Below, in pieces: positions 46,557-56,960 of a stretch of DNA of 64,000 nt. The stretch comes from Heloderma charlesbogerti (Eukaryota > Chordata > Lepidosauria > Squamata > Helodermatidae): the NCBI GenBank assembly GCA_026122225.1, contig JANEZZ010002362.1, positions 496,001 to 560,000 on the forward strand, given 5' to 3'. Every line of letters starts with the position of its first letter. The first letter of the stretch is position 1. The notes under the pieces were generated by a model, which saw only the letters and a list, made by a program, of their open reading frames with translations, searched no databases and was not told where the DNA came from. Both the position numbers and the translations under genes were made by a program.

Positions 46557-46573
46557 GATGTACCACTTCCAGA

Positions 46574-46725
46574 CAGTGGAGGCTGGTGGCTCTGATGTCA
46601 GTGGGGCAATGGACCCACTCCGGGTTTCAGTCAGAACCAGTCAGAACTCTGAAGGAGCTATCCAGGGTGAGAAGCCTGGAGTGGATTCAGTGCTCCACTG
46701 ACATCAGCACCACCAGCCTCCACTG
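46574..46725. mobile_element. fold-back MITE, hAT-type family A, perfect TSD
   Basis: Ends cagtggaggctggtggctct and gcaccaccagcctccactg in inverted form, paired through most of its 152 bp. The flanking 8-mers cttccaga at 46566-46573 and 46726-46733 are identical, which supports hAT-type insertion. Confidence 0.94.
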
Positions 46726-46733
46726 CTTCCAGA

Positions 46734-47329
46734 AGATTCTCAGACTCAAGCTTTGTTCCAGAGCCAAAGAGTGAATATGGGAATACTTCTTTATCACTAA
46801 TACCTCTTTATCACTTCAAGAAGCCCAGCTTGGGCTCACCATAGTCAATATGTGGAGAAGCAGACATTAATGTCTTTTAAAAACACCCTACAGGAGGCAT
46901 CGAGCCATACACAAGAGTAACCTTGTCCTTGTTTTCTCCTTTGTTTGGATATGATTAAAAACCCGAATAAACTCTTAATAACCAAAAAGCTCCCTACAGC
47001 GTACCGTCCCCTTGCTGGGGCTTCTAAATTGGCACAGCAGCTGGTCCATCTATGGAGCAGATGCATTTTTTGTTTAATCTGCCTTACTCGTGATGCTGTT
47101 GCACTTTCCTTCCTCTGTTTGGGTGTGTGTGTGTGTGTTTCCAGTTGGCTTGGAGGAGGTGTGTGCCATGCACCTGGGAGGAGTTAGGGCCTTGGTGGGG
47201 AGAGACAGCATGTCCCGATTCCAGGGGATTTTGAGTAGGGGGAGGTATGGCAAGTGAAGAGGGGTGGCTCAGGTCAGAGGCCTCCAGTAGACATCTTCTG
47301 GTTGTGCCACATGCCAGCCCCTCCTCAAA
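46734..47329. other. no feature recognised
   Basis: Unique-looking. Short (GT)n at 47124-47138. Confidence 0.4.
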
Positions 47330-48185
47330 CTGAGGGCCTGGTGGTTGTCTTGTCAGCCAGCCCTTGGACCTGTGGGTGCTGCTGCTGAGCAGGGCAGTGC
47401 CTAATAAGATCTCCCTCATTCATGATCTGATTGTGGATGAGGATGCTGCCCTGGCTTGTACAACCGAGATTTGGATGGGGAGGTCTCTCCCAGTTGTGCA
47501 CACCTGGGTTCTTGGTGCAGCACCAGGGCAGGCTCGTGTGTCGGCAGGGGGCAGGGGGGTTCTCTGTAGTCTACAGGGATTCCCTCTCCAGGGTTCCTCT
47601 CAGGTTGTGTTCCAGTCTGTACTTTCTGTTGGGTGAGTGGGACAGATTAGGGATTTTCTTGGTGTACCACCTGCCTTGCTGCTCAGCAATCTCCCTGTCT
47701 GAGGTGCCCTCAGATGTGATGTTGAGATCTCCCAGGCTGCTGGTTCTCAGAGGTTTCAATGTCCATGCTGAGGCTGCAGGATAAGAGGTGGTTCAGGATT
47801 TCATGGCTGCCATGACAGCAATGGCATTGTCCCAACATGCCACTGGCCTGACGCATGAGGTTGGACATACTTTGGGCTTGCTTTTTATTATTATTTTTTG
47901 GCAGGGCAGCAAGGTGATCTGAGGGTGGTGGAACCAGCACCATTCCCATGTCATGGTTGAACCACCTCTGCCTGAGATTTAGACTGTCAGAGGCTTTTCC
48001 CCTCTGCAGAGGCAGGGGACCTATTAAGATGGTCCACCCCCAGATGCTGATGGATCCAACTGGTTTCCAGTCAGATCTAGGGGGTTTTCCAGTTGACAAG
48101 AATGGTACTCCTGTCAAAGCCCTGATCAGCCTGTGGAATATGGAGATGGCCAGGGCAGTTGAAATGATCACTCCTGATTATCTTC
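47330..48185 (+). pseudogene. L2-clade LINE, endonuclease region of ORF2
   Basis: The translation in pieces gives VPNKISLIHDLIVDEDAALA, TEIWMGRSLP, VHTWVLGAAPGQARVSAGG, VYRDSLSRVPLRLCSSL, YHLPCCSAISLSEVPSDVML and RSPRLLVLRGFNVHAEAAG. The last is the L2 APE motif GDFN.H (Asp replaced by Gly in this frame). It continues in degraded form past 47800 (QHATGLTHEVGHTLGLLF) to about 48185. The RT is absent. It is a dead copy. Confidence 0.82.
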
Positions 48186-48400
48186 TCTTTGGCTGGTCCT
48201 AAGCCATTTAGGGCATTAAAGGTTAAAACCAACACCTTGAATTGTGTTCAGAAAGCAATTGGCAATTAGTGCAGGTCTTTCAGGACAGGTGTAAGATGGT
48301 CCCAATACCATGCACCAATAAGCAGCCTAGCTGCCATGTTTTGCACCAATTGAAGCTTCCAGATGCACTTCAGAGGTAGATCCACAGAGAGTGCTAGTTG
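48186..48400 (-). mobile_element. L2-clade LINE fragment (minus)
   Basis: taagccatttagggcattaa, aaccaacaccttgaattgtg and ctgccatgttttgcaccaat match the reversed L2 segment at 37475-37620. It is inverted relative to the preceding L2 endonuclease piece. Confidence 0.65.
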
Positions 48401-48688
48401 GATTGTGCCCATTGCCATGAAATCCTTACTCTGGCATAAATCCAATTTATGCCATAGACATAAAGGAGGACAGCAGGGCTGCGGTGCGCAGAATGGAAGA
48501 CCAGCAAGGTGATGGAATCCTCTCTAAGGGCCCAATCCTATGGGATAAGCCCTGGGTACTCATAGGCCTCTGAACCTGGAGGCATACAAGTATTCTAGGC
48601 AGAGCGGGAGGCTCCTTGTGCCTCCCACTCTGCATTTAAACTAGACGGGCATTTTTGCCCATTTAGTGGAGGCTTTGGGGAGTGGGAG
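48401..48688. other. no feature recognised
   Basis: Non-coding. A possible family E end lies near 48531 (gcccaatcctatgggataag). Confidence 0.35.
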
Positions 48689-49717
48689 GGAACATAGAAC
48701 ATAAGAAGAGACCTGCTGGATCAGACCAAGGGCCCATCTAGTCCAGCATTCTGTTCACACAGTGGCCAACCAGCTGTTGATGGGAGACCCACAAGCAGGA
48801 CATGAGTGCAACAGCACCCTCCTGCCCATGTTCCCCAGCAACTGGTGTACATAGGCCCACTGCCTCTTGTTCTGGAGGTAGCACACAGCCATCAAGACTA
48901 GTAGCCATTGAGAGCCTTTTCCTCCAGGAATTTGTCTAACCCCCTTTTAAAGCCATTCAAATTGGTGGCCTGCATCAATACATCCTGTGGTAGCGAATTC
49001 CATCATTTAGCTATGCACTGTGTGAAGAAGTACTTCCTTTTATCTGTCCAGAATCTCCCACCAATCAGCTTCATAGGATGACCCCGGGTTCTAGTATTTT
49101 GAGAGAGGGAGAAAAATGTCTTCCTATCCACATTCTCCATACCTTGCATAATTCTGTACACCTCTATCATGTCTCCCCTTACCCTCCTTTTTCCAAGCTA
49201 AACAATCTCAGCTGTTGTAACCTTCTCTCATAGGGGAGATGCTCCAGCTCCTTGATCATTTCAGTTGCCCTTTTCTGCACTTTTTCCGGCTCTACAATAT
49301 CTTTTTTTTAGGTGTGGTGACCAGAACTGTACACAGTATTCCAAGTGAGGTCTCACCATAGATTTATATAAGGGCAGTATGATATTGGCAGTTTTATTCT
49401 CAATCCCTGTTTCAATTATGCCTAACATGGAGTTTGCCTTTTTTATAGCGGCCGCACAGTGGGTTGCCATTTTCATCGAGCTGTCCACCACAACCCCAAA
49501 ATCTCTTCCTTGGTCTGTCACCTCTAGCTCTGATCCCATCAAGTTATATTTGAACTTGGGATTTTTTGCCCCAATGCGCATCACTCTACACTTACATTGA
49601 ACCGCATTTGCCATTTCGATGCCCGTTCTCCCAGTTTGGAGAGAGTCTTTTGGAGCTCTTCACAATCCTTTTTTGTTTTAACCACTCTAAATAATTTGGT
49701 GTCATCGGCAAACTTGG
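48689..49717 (-). pseudogene. L3-like (CR1-group) LINE, 3' part of ORF2 and 3' UTR
   Basis: The 3' UTR (reversed) begins gaacataagaagagacctgc with atctagtccagcattctgtt. The coding part on the minus strand gives RVMRIGAKNPKFKYNLMGSE, DFGVVVDSSMKMATHCAAAI, ENKTANIILPLYKSMVRPHL and EYCVQFWSPHLKK, after which it is frameshifted. It resumes beyond the palindromic insertion at 51500-51650. The 5' side is truncated, so no endonuclease remains. Confidence 0.93.
49713..49717. repeat. candidate target duplication (CTTGG), left
   Basis: CTTGG repeats at 51500-51504. Joining the LINE across one copy restores the expected reading of the L3-like element, which supports insertion of the intervening DNA. 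Confidence 0.6.
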
Positions 49718-49898
49718 GGCCGATCTACATTGCGCCCGCCATAGCAATGAATTCGGTGTCCCGTCAGGTTAAATGCTCTTGCATTAAAACGTGATTATTC
49801 ACACTCACCCATTTTCCCCCTTGCAGTGCTTCATCGAATGCGCAAGCTCGGTTCACACTCTAGCGCTGTGCTGTTTTCCTGCTGTTTTCCTGCGTGCA

Positions 49899-49971
49899 CT
49901 TGTCTGATCTCGGATGCTAAGCGGGGTCGGCCCCGGTCAGTGCTTGGATGGGTGACCACCTGGGAATCAGG
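49899..49971 (+). pseudogene. 5S rRNA-derived segment, left arm
   Basis: cttgtctgatctcggatgct, aagcggggtcggccccggtc, agtgcttggatgggtgacca and cctgggaatcagg follow the second two thirds of vertebrate 5S rRNA. The regions of the internal A box and C box (ggatgggtgaccacctggg) are recognisable. It reads toward the centre of the palindrome. It is not a 5S gene: the 5' third and the 3' end are missing. Confidence 0.87.
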
Positions 49972-50123
49972 CTTCCTGCACTGAGCAAGGGTTGTTGTAT
50001 CCCCTCAATTGAGACTAAATTTTACCCCCTCCTATCCCCCACTCGGGATGTTTTTTAAAAAATTTCAGGCGTTATCTTCACAGAATCGGGGCTTCTCCGT
50101 GATGTTTTTTTTCTAATTTAGGC

Positions 50124-50854
50124 TAGGGATGTCAGAGAATTTCGCCACGAATCTTGGGGAGGCTGAATGCCACTGCATTTGGCCCCCCGAAATCGGTGGC
50201 GAAACGGTCTGCCCCCCTGCCCCCCCGGGACAGGACTTACCTTTGGCAAATGTCCCTGGCGGCGGCGGCTCCGGTGGCGGTTTGGCGGTGGCCAGTCTTC
50301 TGACCGGCTGCCGCCGCAGCCATTTCCAGTAAAAAAACAAAACAAAAACATGATAGGCTATGTAAAGATTTATGTAGCCTATCACGGCTAGATTTTCAAA
50401 AAATACCATGACAGGCTACGTAAATGTTTACGTAGCCTATCACGGCTGAGTGAAAACAAAACAAAACCCTGCGCGTACGCAAATGGCGGCGCCCATGGGC
50501 GCCGCCATTTGCATTCCTTATTTTGGTATGTGTAGTCTACGTAAACATTTACATAGACTACGGCGAAAATAAGGGGAACGCAAATACGCTATACGTATGC
50601 GCGGGTTTTGTTTCTTTCTTCACTCAGCCGTGATAGGCTACGTAAACATTTACGTAGCCTATCACGGCTGACTGCAGGGATGCAAATGGCGGCGGCTACG
50701 GCCACCACCATTTACGTTCCCGGCCGGCCAGGATTCGCGGCGGGAGGGATGGGGCGCCTCCCCCCCGGCCAGAATTTTGGGGGGAGGGACGGAGCACCTC
50801 CCCCCCACCGCAAAGCAAATTTCGTCAAAGGTAAGTGACTTTCGTACATCCCTA
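50124..50854. mobile_element. hairpin-rich non-autonomous hAT-type element, copy 1
   Basis: Ends tagggatgtcagagaatttc and ...ctttcgtacatcccta, with identical flanks atttaggc at 50116-50123 and 50855-50862 (8-bp duplication). The interior holds serial palindromes: 50351-50384, 50409-50442 (core ggctacgtaaa/tttacgtagcc), a perfect 34-bp palindrome 50479-50512 (gcaaatggcggcgccca and complement), 50532-50561 (gtagtctacgtaaa type) and a perfect 44-bp stem with a 2-nt loop 50626-50669. The outer regions are GC- and CpG-rich with splice-donor-like caaaggtaagtgac near 50837. No protein is encoded. Confidence 0.93.
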
Positions 50855-50862
50855 ATTTAGGC

Positions 50863-50923
50863 ATGATCTTTGAAGCTTCGAAATTGTGAAGCTTCACAAC
50901 TTCGAAGCTTCAAAGATCATGCC
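50863..50923. repeat. central hairpin of the palindromic element
   Basis: atgatctttgaagcttcgaa ... ttcgaagcttcaaagatcat, nearly perfectly self-complementary, with an extra inner repeat gtgaagcttcac. Confidence 0.95.
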
Positions 50924-51075
50924 TCAATTAGAAAAAAAACATCGCGGATAAGCCCCGATTCTACGAGGATAATGCATGAATTTTTTAAAAAAACATCCAG
51001 AGCGGGGGATAGGATGGAGTAAAACTTAATCCCATTTGAAGGGATACAACAACCCCCTGCTCAGTGCAGGAAGCC

Positions 51076-51150
51076 TGATTCCCAAGCGGTCTCCCATTGA
51101 AGCACTGACCGGGTCCAACCCCGCTTAGCTTCCAAGATCAGACAAACATG
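51076..51150 (-). pseudogene. 5S rRNA-derived segment, right arm
   Basis: Reverse complement of gtctgatcttggaagctaag, cggggttggacccggtcagt, gcttcaatgggagaccgctt and gggaatcag. It also reads toward the centre, so the two 5S segments converge. Confidence 0.87.
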
Positions 51151-51159
51151 CGCACATCC

Positions 51160-51499
51160 AACCCTTTGCTTGTTGCTGAGGAAATGGGGGCTGCTGAGGA
51201 AGCTATGTGATCAGTAGCTGGAAGAAGACATGAGGCCGTCGAGAGCTGTGATTGGACAGGAGGGAAATACAAACACCGCCGCATATGGACAGGCGGGGGA
51301 GGGGACTACGACTGGATATGGTAGCGAAGGTGGAAAATCAGAGCACATTAAGGGGAAATACCGGGATATTAGGGTATTGAAAGCAGGAACACGGAAGTGG
51401 GAAATTCCAGTTCCAATTGGAGGCGGCTACTGCGTAGTGTGAAAGGCGGGCGGTGAAACCTCATTGGAAGCAAAAAAAGGTGGTAAGTGTAGATCCAGC
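51160..51499. other. right terminal part of the palindromic element
   Basis: Unpaired or weakly paired, CpG-containing sequence between the 5S arm and the right end. It has cgcccgcctttcac (complement) near the right end and gcgcccgccatagc near the left, possibly a second inner inverted repeat. Confidence 0.4.
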
Positions 51500-51650
51500 C
51501 TTGGCCACTTCACTGGTCACTCCTAATTCCAGATCATTTATGAACAGGTTGAAAAGCATTGGTGCTAATACAGATCCCTGTGGGACCCCACTATTTACTT
51601 CCCTCCACTGGGAGAATTTACCATTTCTTTCTACTTCGTGCTTTCCACTG
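51500..51650 (-). pseudogene. L3-like LINE, continuation (RT segment)
   Basis: The minus strand reads VERNGKFSQWREVNSGVPQG, SVLAPMLFNLFINDLELGVT and SEVAK, including the intact PQGS motif. It joins in register with the 49717 side, where the next residues of the RT (before RVMRIG) lie. The 5' end of the LINE is near 51650. Confidence 0.9.
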
Positions 51651-52610
51651 GGGAGGCTGGGAATGGCTGGGGATACCTTGTAGCTCCATGTCCCCAGAAA
51701 CTGAACAATCCTATGTCCCCCCCTCCCCACCCCAGATGCCGTCTCGGGGACATAGGCTTGCTCCCTAAACCACTTATCCACCAACTCCTAATGGGATTGT
51801 GCTTTCGATGTTGCTACTGGAGGAAGATAGGGCACTAACAAGCGACACCAATGTAAGCTCTGTGTGGCAAGCATCTCAGCTGGCCCATAGGTCTGACCTG
51901 CGTGGGTGTTGCATTAGCCCTTTATATCAGTTTGTTTATTGTACCAAGCATGCAACCACCTGCTTCATCAGATGCATAAATGAAACTGAGAAGATGGTAG
52001 CTTGAGGTACGTGGCAAGATCAACCTAACTAATAAAGTGAGAAATACAGATAAACAGGGACACAGCACAACACACCATGAATGGAGCACTGCACTAATAA
52101 TAAGATACGACTGCAATATAAAACCAAATTAGAAGACTTCTGTAGGGCAGGGATGATCTGTAATCCTTGTTAAACCCTGGGAGACAACAATTATATTTCT
52201 TAACATTGTTATGCAGAGAAGCTTTTATTTAAATAAAGCAAGCTTAAGTTCAGTGATGGAATGAGCAAGACTACCACATCATTGACACTTGAATTTCAAC
52301 ATCTTTTCAGAGGCTAGGATAATCCTTTAGTTTTAAATGGCTTCCCAGTCTTTTTATAAAACATTTGAGGGGTCTATCACTTACAGCTCTATGAGGAATA
52401 TTTAATCATCCTTGTCATATTACCTCAAAACCTGTAACTAATTATTGGAGGGCTGGCATTGTTGTATAGAATTATTAGTTTTCTGAAAATAAATAATAAA
52501 GAAAACTGCTTCTTGCTCATTATTCTCCTCCACCTTTATGTGTCAAAGGAAGAGGAGCATCTAGATTTCAGAAGAGCCTCACAACTGCACATTGGAATAT
52601 ATGTATTTCC
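51651..52610. other. no feature recognised
   Basis: Unique-looking DNA. AT-rich after 51900. Confidence 0.4.
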
Positions 52611-52737
52611 ATCCTTTCCCAACCTGGTGCTGTCCATGTTCTTGGACTACAACTCCCATCAGCCCCAGCCAGTATGGCCAATGGTCAGGGGAGGTGGGAG
52701 TTGTATTCCAAAATAGTCACCAGGTTGGAGAAAGCTG
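52611..52737. mobile_element. fold-back repeat, family G, full copy
   Basis: cctttcccaacctggtgctg ... ggactacaactcccatcagc ... gaggtgggagttgtattcca ... caccaggttggagaaagctg, with inverted arms around cagccagtatggccaatgg. Confidence 0.85.
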
Positions 52738-53659
52738 CAAACATGAAACTGTCCTCGTGCCACTCAGAAATGTGTTTTAACCTGTACATGTGGTGTCCAC
52801 CTGTTGTTTCTCTGGCAACACGTTCCATCTGAAGGATGGGAACATTTCAAGTTCAAAGCTAACCTTGAGTCTTTGTTTTCTCCTGCAAGATCATTTTGAA
52901 CCTTTCCCCATGACTGTAATGTAGATTCTGTGAGATCTTAAAATGAGTACCGGGTGAAGGATACCACCCTTTTCAGATATACAAACATATATTTGGCATG
53001 CAAATAACAAAGAGCAAACATTGACAGTTCAAGGTATGTGGATTGTGTAGAAACAAAGGATTAAAAATGTGCTCTGGCCAAGGACATTCTATGTACATGT
53101 AGTTAAACAATGTTCTCCCATTCCTGTGATAGAAAAATAAGGTACAGCTGGTGAAACTCTTCCATCTTAAAGGAGCTCTCTCAGGGTCCATCTTAGCCAA
53201 TGTATGTTGCTGAGTGTCCCATGAAGTGTTCCTTACTCCTATGGCCCCATGCCCCCTTTCTTAGACTGCACTACCATAATCTTTGAGCTCCCCATTGCCA
53301 CATTGTGTCTTCCAGCCCTTCTTCCTGCCCTCGCATAACTAATTTTCCATGCTAATATTCTATGACCTGTTGACACCTCTTCTTGCTCCCCGCCTCATGT
53401 CTTTCTTAATCCATTCCATGTGCCTCTGTTTGCCTCTTTTCTATCCATTCTTGTTCTTAGTTCACTATGATCTGATATCTCTCTGGAGTCTGGCCATTCT
53501 TCCCTAGCCCCTGTAGAACTATTCCAGAATCCATATTGCCCAACCCTGTTCTACCAGATGTTGTCCTGATTTCAGTTGCACCTAGGACTGCTGGGAGAAA
53601 GAAACAAACACTGGCTGATACCCACATTTCTGAAATTGTAAAACCCAGCTCTTATTCAA
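52738..53659. other. no feature recognised
   Basis: Unique-looking non-coding DNA. Pyrimidine-rich around 53230-53480. Confidence 0.4.
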
Positions 53660-53960
53660 AACGATTTATTAATTTATTAATTCCATTTATATACTGCCCA
53701 ACAGCCAAGGCTCTCTGGGTAGTTCACAACAATAAAACCATAAAATGCAACACACTAAAACACAATGTAAGACTTTAAAAGTAGCATGTAAAACCAATGT
53801 AAACCCAAGAGCAGTTACAACCCAGGGAAAGCCCAGCTGAAAAGGTGTGTTTTTAGGAGGCGCTTGAAAGATGCCACATTTTCTACATCCAAACTGCACA
53901 GAGGAGGGGCGGGTGCTGCTACAGAGAAGGCCCTGCCACCCGGGTTCTTCATGGTGATAT
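53660..53960 (-). mobile_element. L2-clade LINE, 3' end (minus)
   Basis: atttattaatttattaattc then ccatttatatactgcccaac, agccaaggctctctgggtag (reversed 3' terminus). Coding remnants at 53840-53945 (reverse of LKTHLFSWAFPG and EGRAFSVAAPAP) give the C-terminus of ORF2. Confidence 0.78.
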
Positions 53961-54293
53961 TCCTTTCATGTTGGAATAACCAGCAATGACCAGCAAGACC
54001 AGCAACTGTTTCCATCCCTAGGTGAAACACGCAGGCTCCTTCGTACGTGGAAAGCGGAAGAAGAGAAAAAGTAGACAGAAGTAAAGAGTTTGTATTTCAA
54101 CAAGGCTGCCCGGGGGTGGCAGTGCTTACATATGTGTGACACGTGAGCAGGGGATGACATCATATGGATCTTACACATGTCATTGAAATCACCTTAACAG
54201 CAGCTGGATATAATGAGTATCATAGATTTTCAGATGCAATATAACTGGATGGAACTTGACCCTCTTGTCTTATTTAGGATCTCACCAGTTATC
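53961..54293. other. no feature recognised
   Basis: Unique-looking sequence between an L2 and a CR1. Confidence 0.4.
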
Positions 54294-56215
54294 ATAGAAT
54301 CATAGAATAGAATAGTAGGGTTGGAAGGGGCCTACAAGGCCATCGAGTCCAACCCCCTGCTCAGTGCAGGAATCCAAGTCAGAGCATCCCTGACAGATGG
54401 CTGTCCAGCCTCGTCTTGAAGGCCTCCAGTGTGGGAGAGCCCACCACCTCCCCAGGTAATTGGTTCCATTGTCGTATTGCTCTAACAGTCAGGAAGAGTT
54501 TCCTGATGTTCAGCCGGAATCTGGCTTCCTGTCACTTGAGCCCATTATTCCGTGTCCTGCACTCTGGGATGATCAAGAAGAGATCCTGGCCTTCTTCTCT
54601 GTGACAACCTTTCAAGTACTTGAAGAGTGCTATCATATCTCCCCTCAGTCTTCTCTTCTCAAGGCTAAACAGGCCCAGTTCTTTCAGTCTCTCTTCATAG
54701 GGCTTTCTTTCCAGTCCCCTATCATCTTTGTTGCCCTCCTCTGAACCCTCTCCAGTTTGTCTGCATCCTTCTTAAAGTGTGGTGCCCAGAACTGGACACA
54801 GTACTCCAGATGAGGTCTAACCAGTGCTGAGTAGAGGGGAACTAGTACTTCCCGGGATTTGGAAGCTATGCTTCTATGAATGCAGCCCAAAAGAGCATTT
54901 GCCTTTTTTGCAGCCACATCACGTTGTTGGCTCATATTCAGCTTGTGATCGACAACAATTCCAGGATCCTTCTCGCTTGTAGTGTGGTTGAGCCATGTAT
55001 CCCCCATCTTGTAACTGTGCATTTGGTTTCTTTTTCCTAGGTGCAGAACTTGGCATGTATCCCTATTAAATGTCATGCTGTTGTTTTCTGCCCAGCGCTC
55101 CAGTCTATCCAGATCACTTTGAATTTTGTTTCCGTCTTCCAAAGTATTAGCGATCCTGCCCAATTTTGTGTCTTCTGCAAATTTGATCAGCTTTATCTGC
55201 ACCTCCTCCTCCAAGTCATTAATAAAAATGTTGAAGAGCACTGGGCCCAGGACTGAGCCCTGCGGTACCCCGCTCGTGACCTCTCCCCAGTTTGAGAAGA
55301 TCCCATTGAGAAGCACTCTTTGAGTCCGATTCTGTAGCCAACTGTGGATCCACCGGATCGTTGTTTCATCTAGCCCACTTTGAGCTAGTTTGCTCATCAG
55401 GATATCATGGGGCACTTTGTTGAAAGCTTTGCTGAAGTCGAGGTATATGATGTCTACAGCATTCCCACGGTCCACAAGGGAAGTTACTTGATCAAAAAAT
55501 GAGATCAGATTTGTCTGGCAGGACTTGTTTTTGACAAATCCATGTTGGCTTTGAGTAATCACGGCATTGTTGTCAAGGTGCTTCCAGATGGATTGCTTTA
55601 TGATCTGCTCCAGAATTTTCCCAGGGATTGATGTCAGACTGACTGGTCTGTAGTTCCCAGGTTCCTCCTTTTTACCCTTTTTGAAGACAGGGACAACGTT
55701 AGCCCTCCTCCAGTCATCTGGCACTTCCCCCGTCCTCCATGATTGCTCAAAGAGAATAGGCAGCGGTTCTGAGAGTTCTTCTGCCAGTTCCTTTATTACT
55801 CTAGGATGCAGTTCATCTGACCCTTGAGATTTGAACTCATTCAAAGTAATTAGGTGTTCCTTGACCATATGCCTATTGATCTCAAGCTGCAATCTTGCCC
55901 CTTCAGCCTGTACTTCGCCTTTGCCAGGGGGGTCATAGACCCTCTTTTGGGAGAAGACTGAGCCAAAGTAAGAATTGAGCACCTCTGCCTTTTCTTTGTC
56001 ATCTGTTATCGCTTTGCCATCCTGATTTAATAGCTGAACCACCATTTCTTTCCTCTGCCTTTTACTGTGCACGTAGCTGAAGAAAGCCTTTTTGTTGTTT
56101 TTAGCATCCCTTGCTAACCTCAGCTCATTCTCAGCTTTAGCCTTCCTGACGCCATCCCTGCAATTCTGTGCTATCTGCCTGTACTCTTCCTTTGTTATAT
56201 TAGCATGCACTCCTG
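54294..56215 (-). mobile_element. CR1 LINE, 5'-truncated, with 3' terminus
   Basis: The 3' end (reversed) is atcatagaatcatagaatag, the CR1 terminal repeat, followed by the 3' UTR segment agtccaaccccctgctcagt. The ORF2 remnant extends to about 56210, where the endonuclease is cut off. Typical of CR1: no poly(A), a short 3' repeat and frequent 5' truncation. A clear target duplication was not found. Confidence 0.95.
54684..56210 (-). pseudogene. CR1 ORF2 reverse transcriptase, 508-codon frame
   Basis: The longest meaningful frame in the window. Order: linker (ITKEEYRQIAQNCRDGVRKA, residues about 5-24), RT fingers (SQGSDELHPRVIKELAEEL, VPVFKKGKKEEPGNYRPVS), palm (IIYLDFSKAFNKVPHDILM, SGVPQGSVLGPVLFNIFIND), the catalytic box near residue 345, then thumb (RLERWAENNSMTFNRDTCQ) and C-terminal [18 protein letters not shown]. 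The catalytic box reads FAED instead of FADD: the first Asp is Glu (codon 55173-55175). This Asp binds a metal ion, so activity should be lost although the frame is open. A frameshift near 54720 replaces the normal C-terminus with [13 protein letters not shown]. There is no APE endonuclease. The Met start is within the domain and not a true start. Confidence 0.95.
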
Positions 56216-56630
56216 TGTGCTACAGTCACAGCTAATAGGATTGGTAGGAATGGAAAACTCTTTCACTACCTAGGCAAAGTTGTTAAAATATCCACAATCA
56301 CCCACTTCAGTTCTGTGGGAATTACCCATGTCCTTCTATTGCCAAAACACAGAGTTTTCTGCAGTATCAGTCATACTAGAAACTTTCCTAAAGTCTTTTT
56401 TTTTAAACCCCTATATGTGGAGAGTCTAACCAAAAGGATTTATCAGGCAATAAACCCTGTCTTTAGGTTGAAAGATTGAGAATTTTAATTGCCATTTTAA
56501 AACTATAAATTATTATTATATTTATACTTTCTAGACTTTAGCTTGCAATTTAATTTCAGCAAAAAAATATTTCTCTCAGACCAAAATGTAACAAGTCTAT
56601 ATCAAAGTCTATATGAAAGCAACTATAGCT
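56216..56630. other. no feature recognised
   Basis: AT-rich unique-looking DNA. Confidence 0.4.
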
Positions 56631-56713
56631 TCAACCCTATTCCCACTTACTTGGAAGTAAGCCCTATTGCACACATTGGCACTTACTTCTGAGCAGACAT
56701 GTGTAGGATTGTG
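56631..56713. mobile_element. fold-back repeat, family E
   Basis: accctattcccacttacttg-gaagtaagccctattg ... ttacttctgagcagacatgt-gtaggattgtg. Confidence 0.7.
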
Positions 56714-56717
56714 CTGT

Positions 56718-56960
56718 TATTTATTTAACATATTTATGGGGCACACTTAAGGGTAAAAACACTCTCAAGATGGCTTACAAGATAGAATACAAGTCACAAT
56801 AAACTTCAAACATAAATAAGAAGCAGCAATGATAATAAAAACAAACAAAAAACATCCAGCACAGAAAAATACTAAAATCCAATAAATAATTACAGCTAAA
56901 ACCATCAGCAGGCCAATAAAACCTGTCCTACGAAAAAGCCACAGAAAACAGATGACTCTT
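56718..56960 (-). mobile_element. L2-like LINE 3' end (minus)
   Basis: tatttatttaacatatttat then actctcaagatggcttacaa, an A-rich 3' UTR and cgaaaaagccacagaaaaca. The divergence is high. Confidence 0.5.

Larger units (their letters stand above)
49718..51499. mobile_element. palindromic DNA element with inverted 5S-rRNA-derived arms
   Basis: Imperfect ends ggccgatctacatt (left) and gctggatctacact (right, complement). Inside, long inverted arms run from about 49885 to 50123 and from 50863 to about 51160. Each arm contains a 5S-rRNA-derived segment, a CR1-tail-like stretch (ggcttcctgcactgagca), and blocks around cgttatcttcacagaatcgg, gggcttctccgtgatgtttt and ttttctaatttaggc. The original centre was a hairpin now at 50863-50923. 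A 731-bp hAT-type element plus one 8-bp duplication splits the left arm from the centre, so the element without it is about 1.04 kb. There is no transposase, and the superfamily is unassigned. Confidence 0.8.

Noticed and set aside
50351..50669. CRISPR-like array (repeated ~40-bp units with spacers)
   Set aside because: The units are palindromes of a hAT element in a vertebrate genome, with only a few irregularly spaced units and no cas genes.
49899..51150. 5S rRNA genes
   Set aside because: Both segments lack the 5' third and the 3' end, have substitutions, and lie in arms of a transposon.
54684..56210. Active CR1 polymerase gene
   Set aside because: The frame is open, but the catalytic box is FAED, the C-terminus is frameshifted and the endonuclease is missing.
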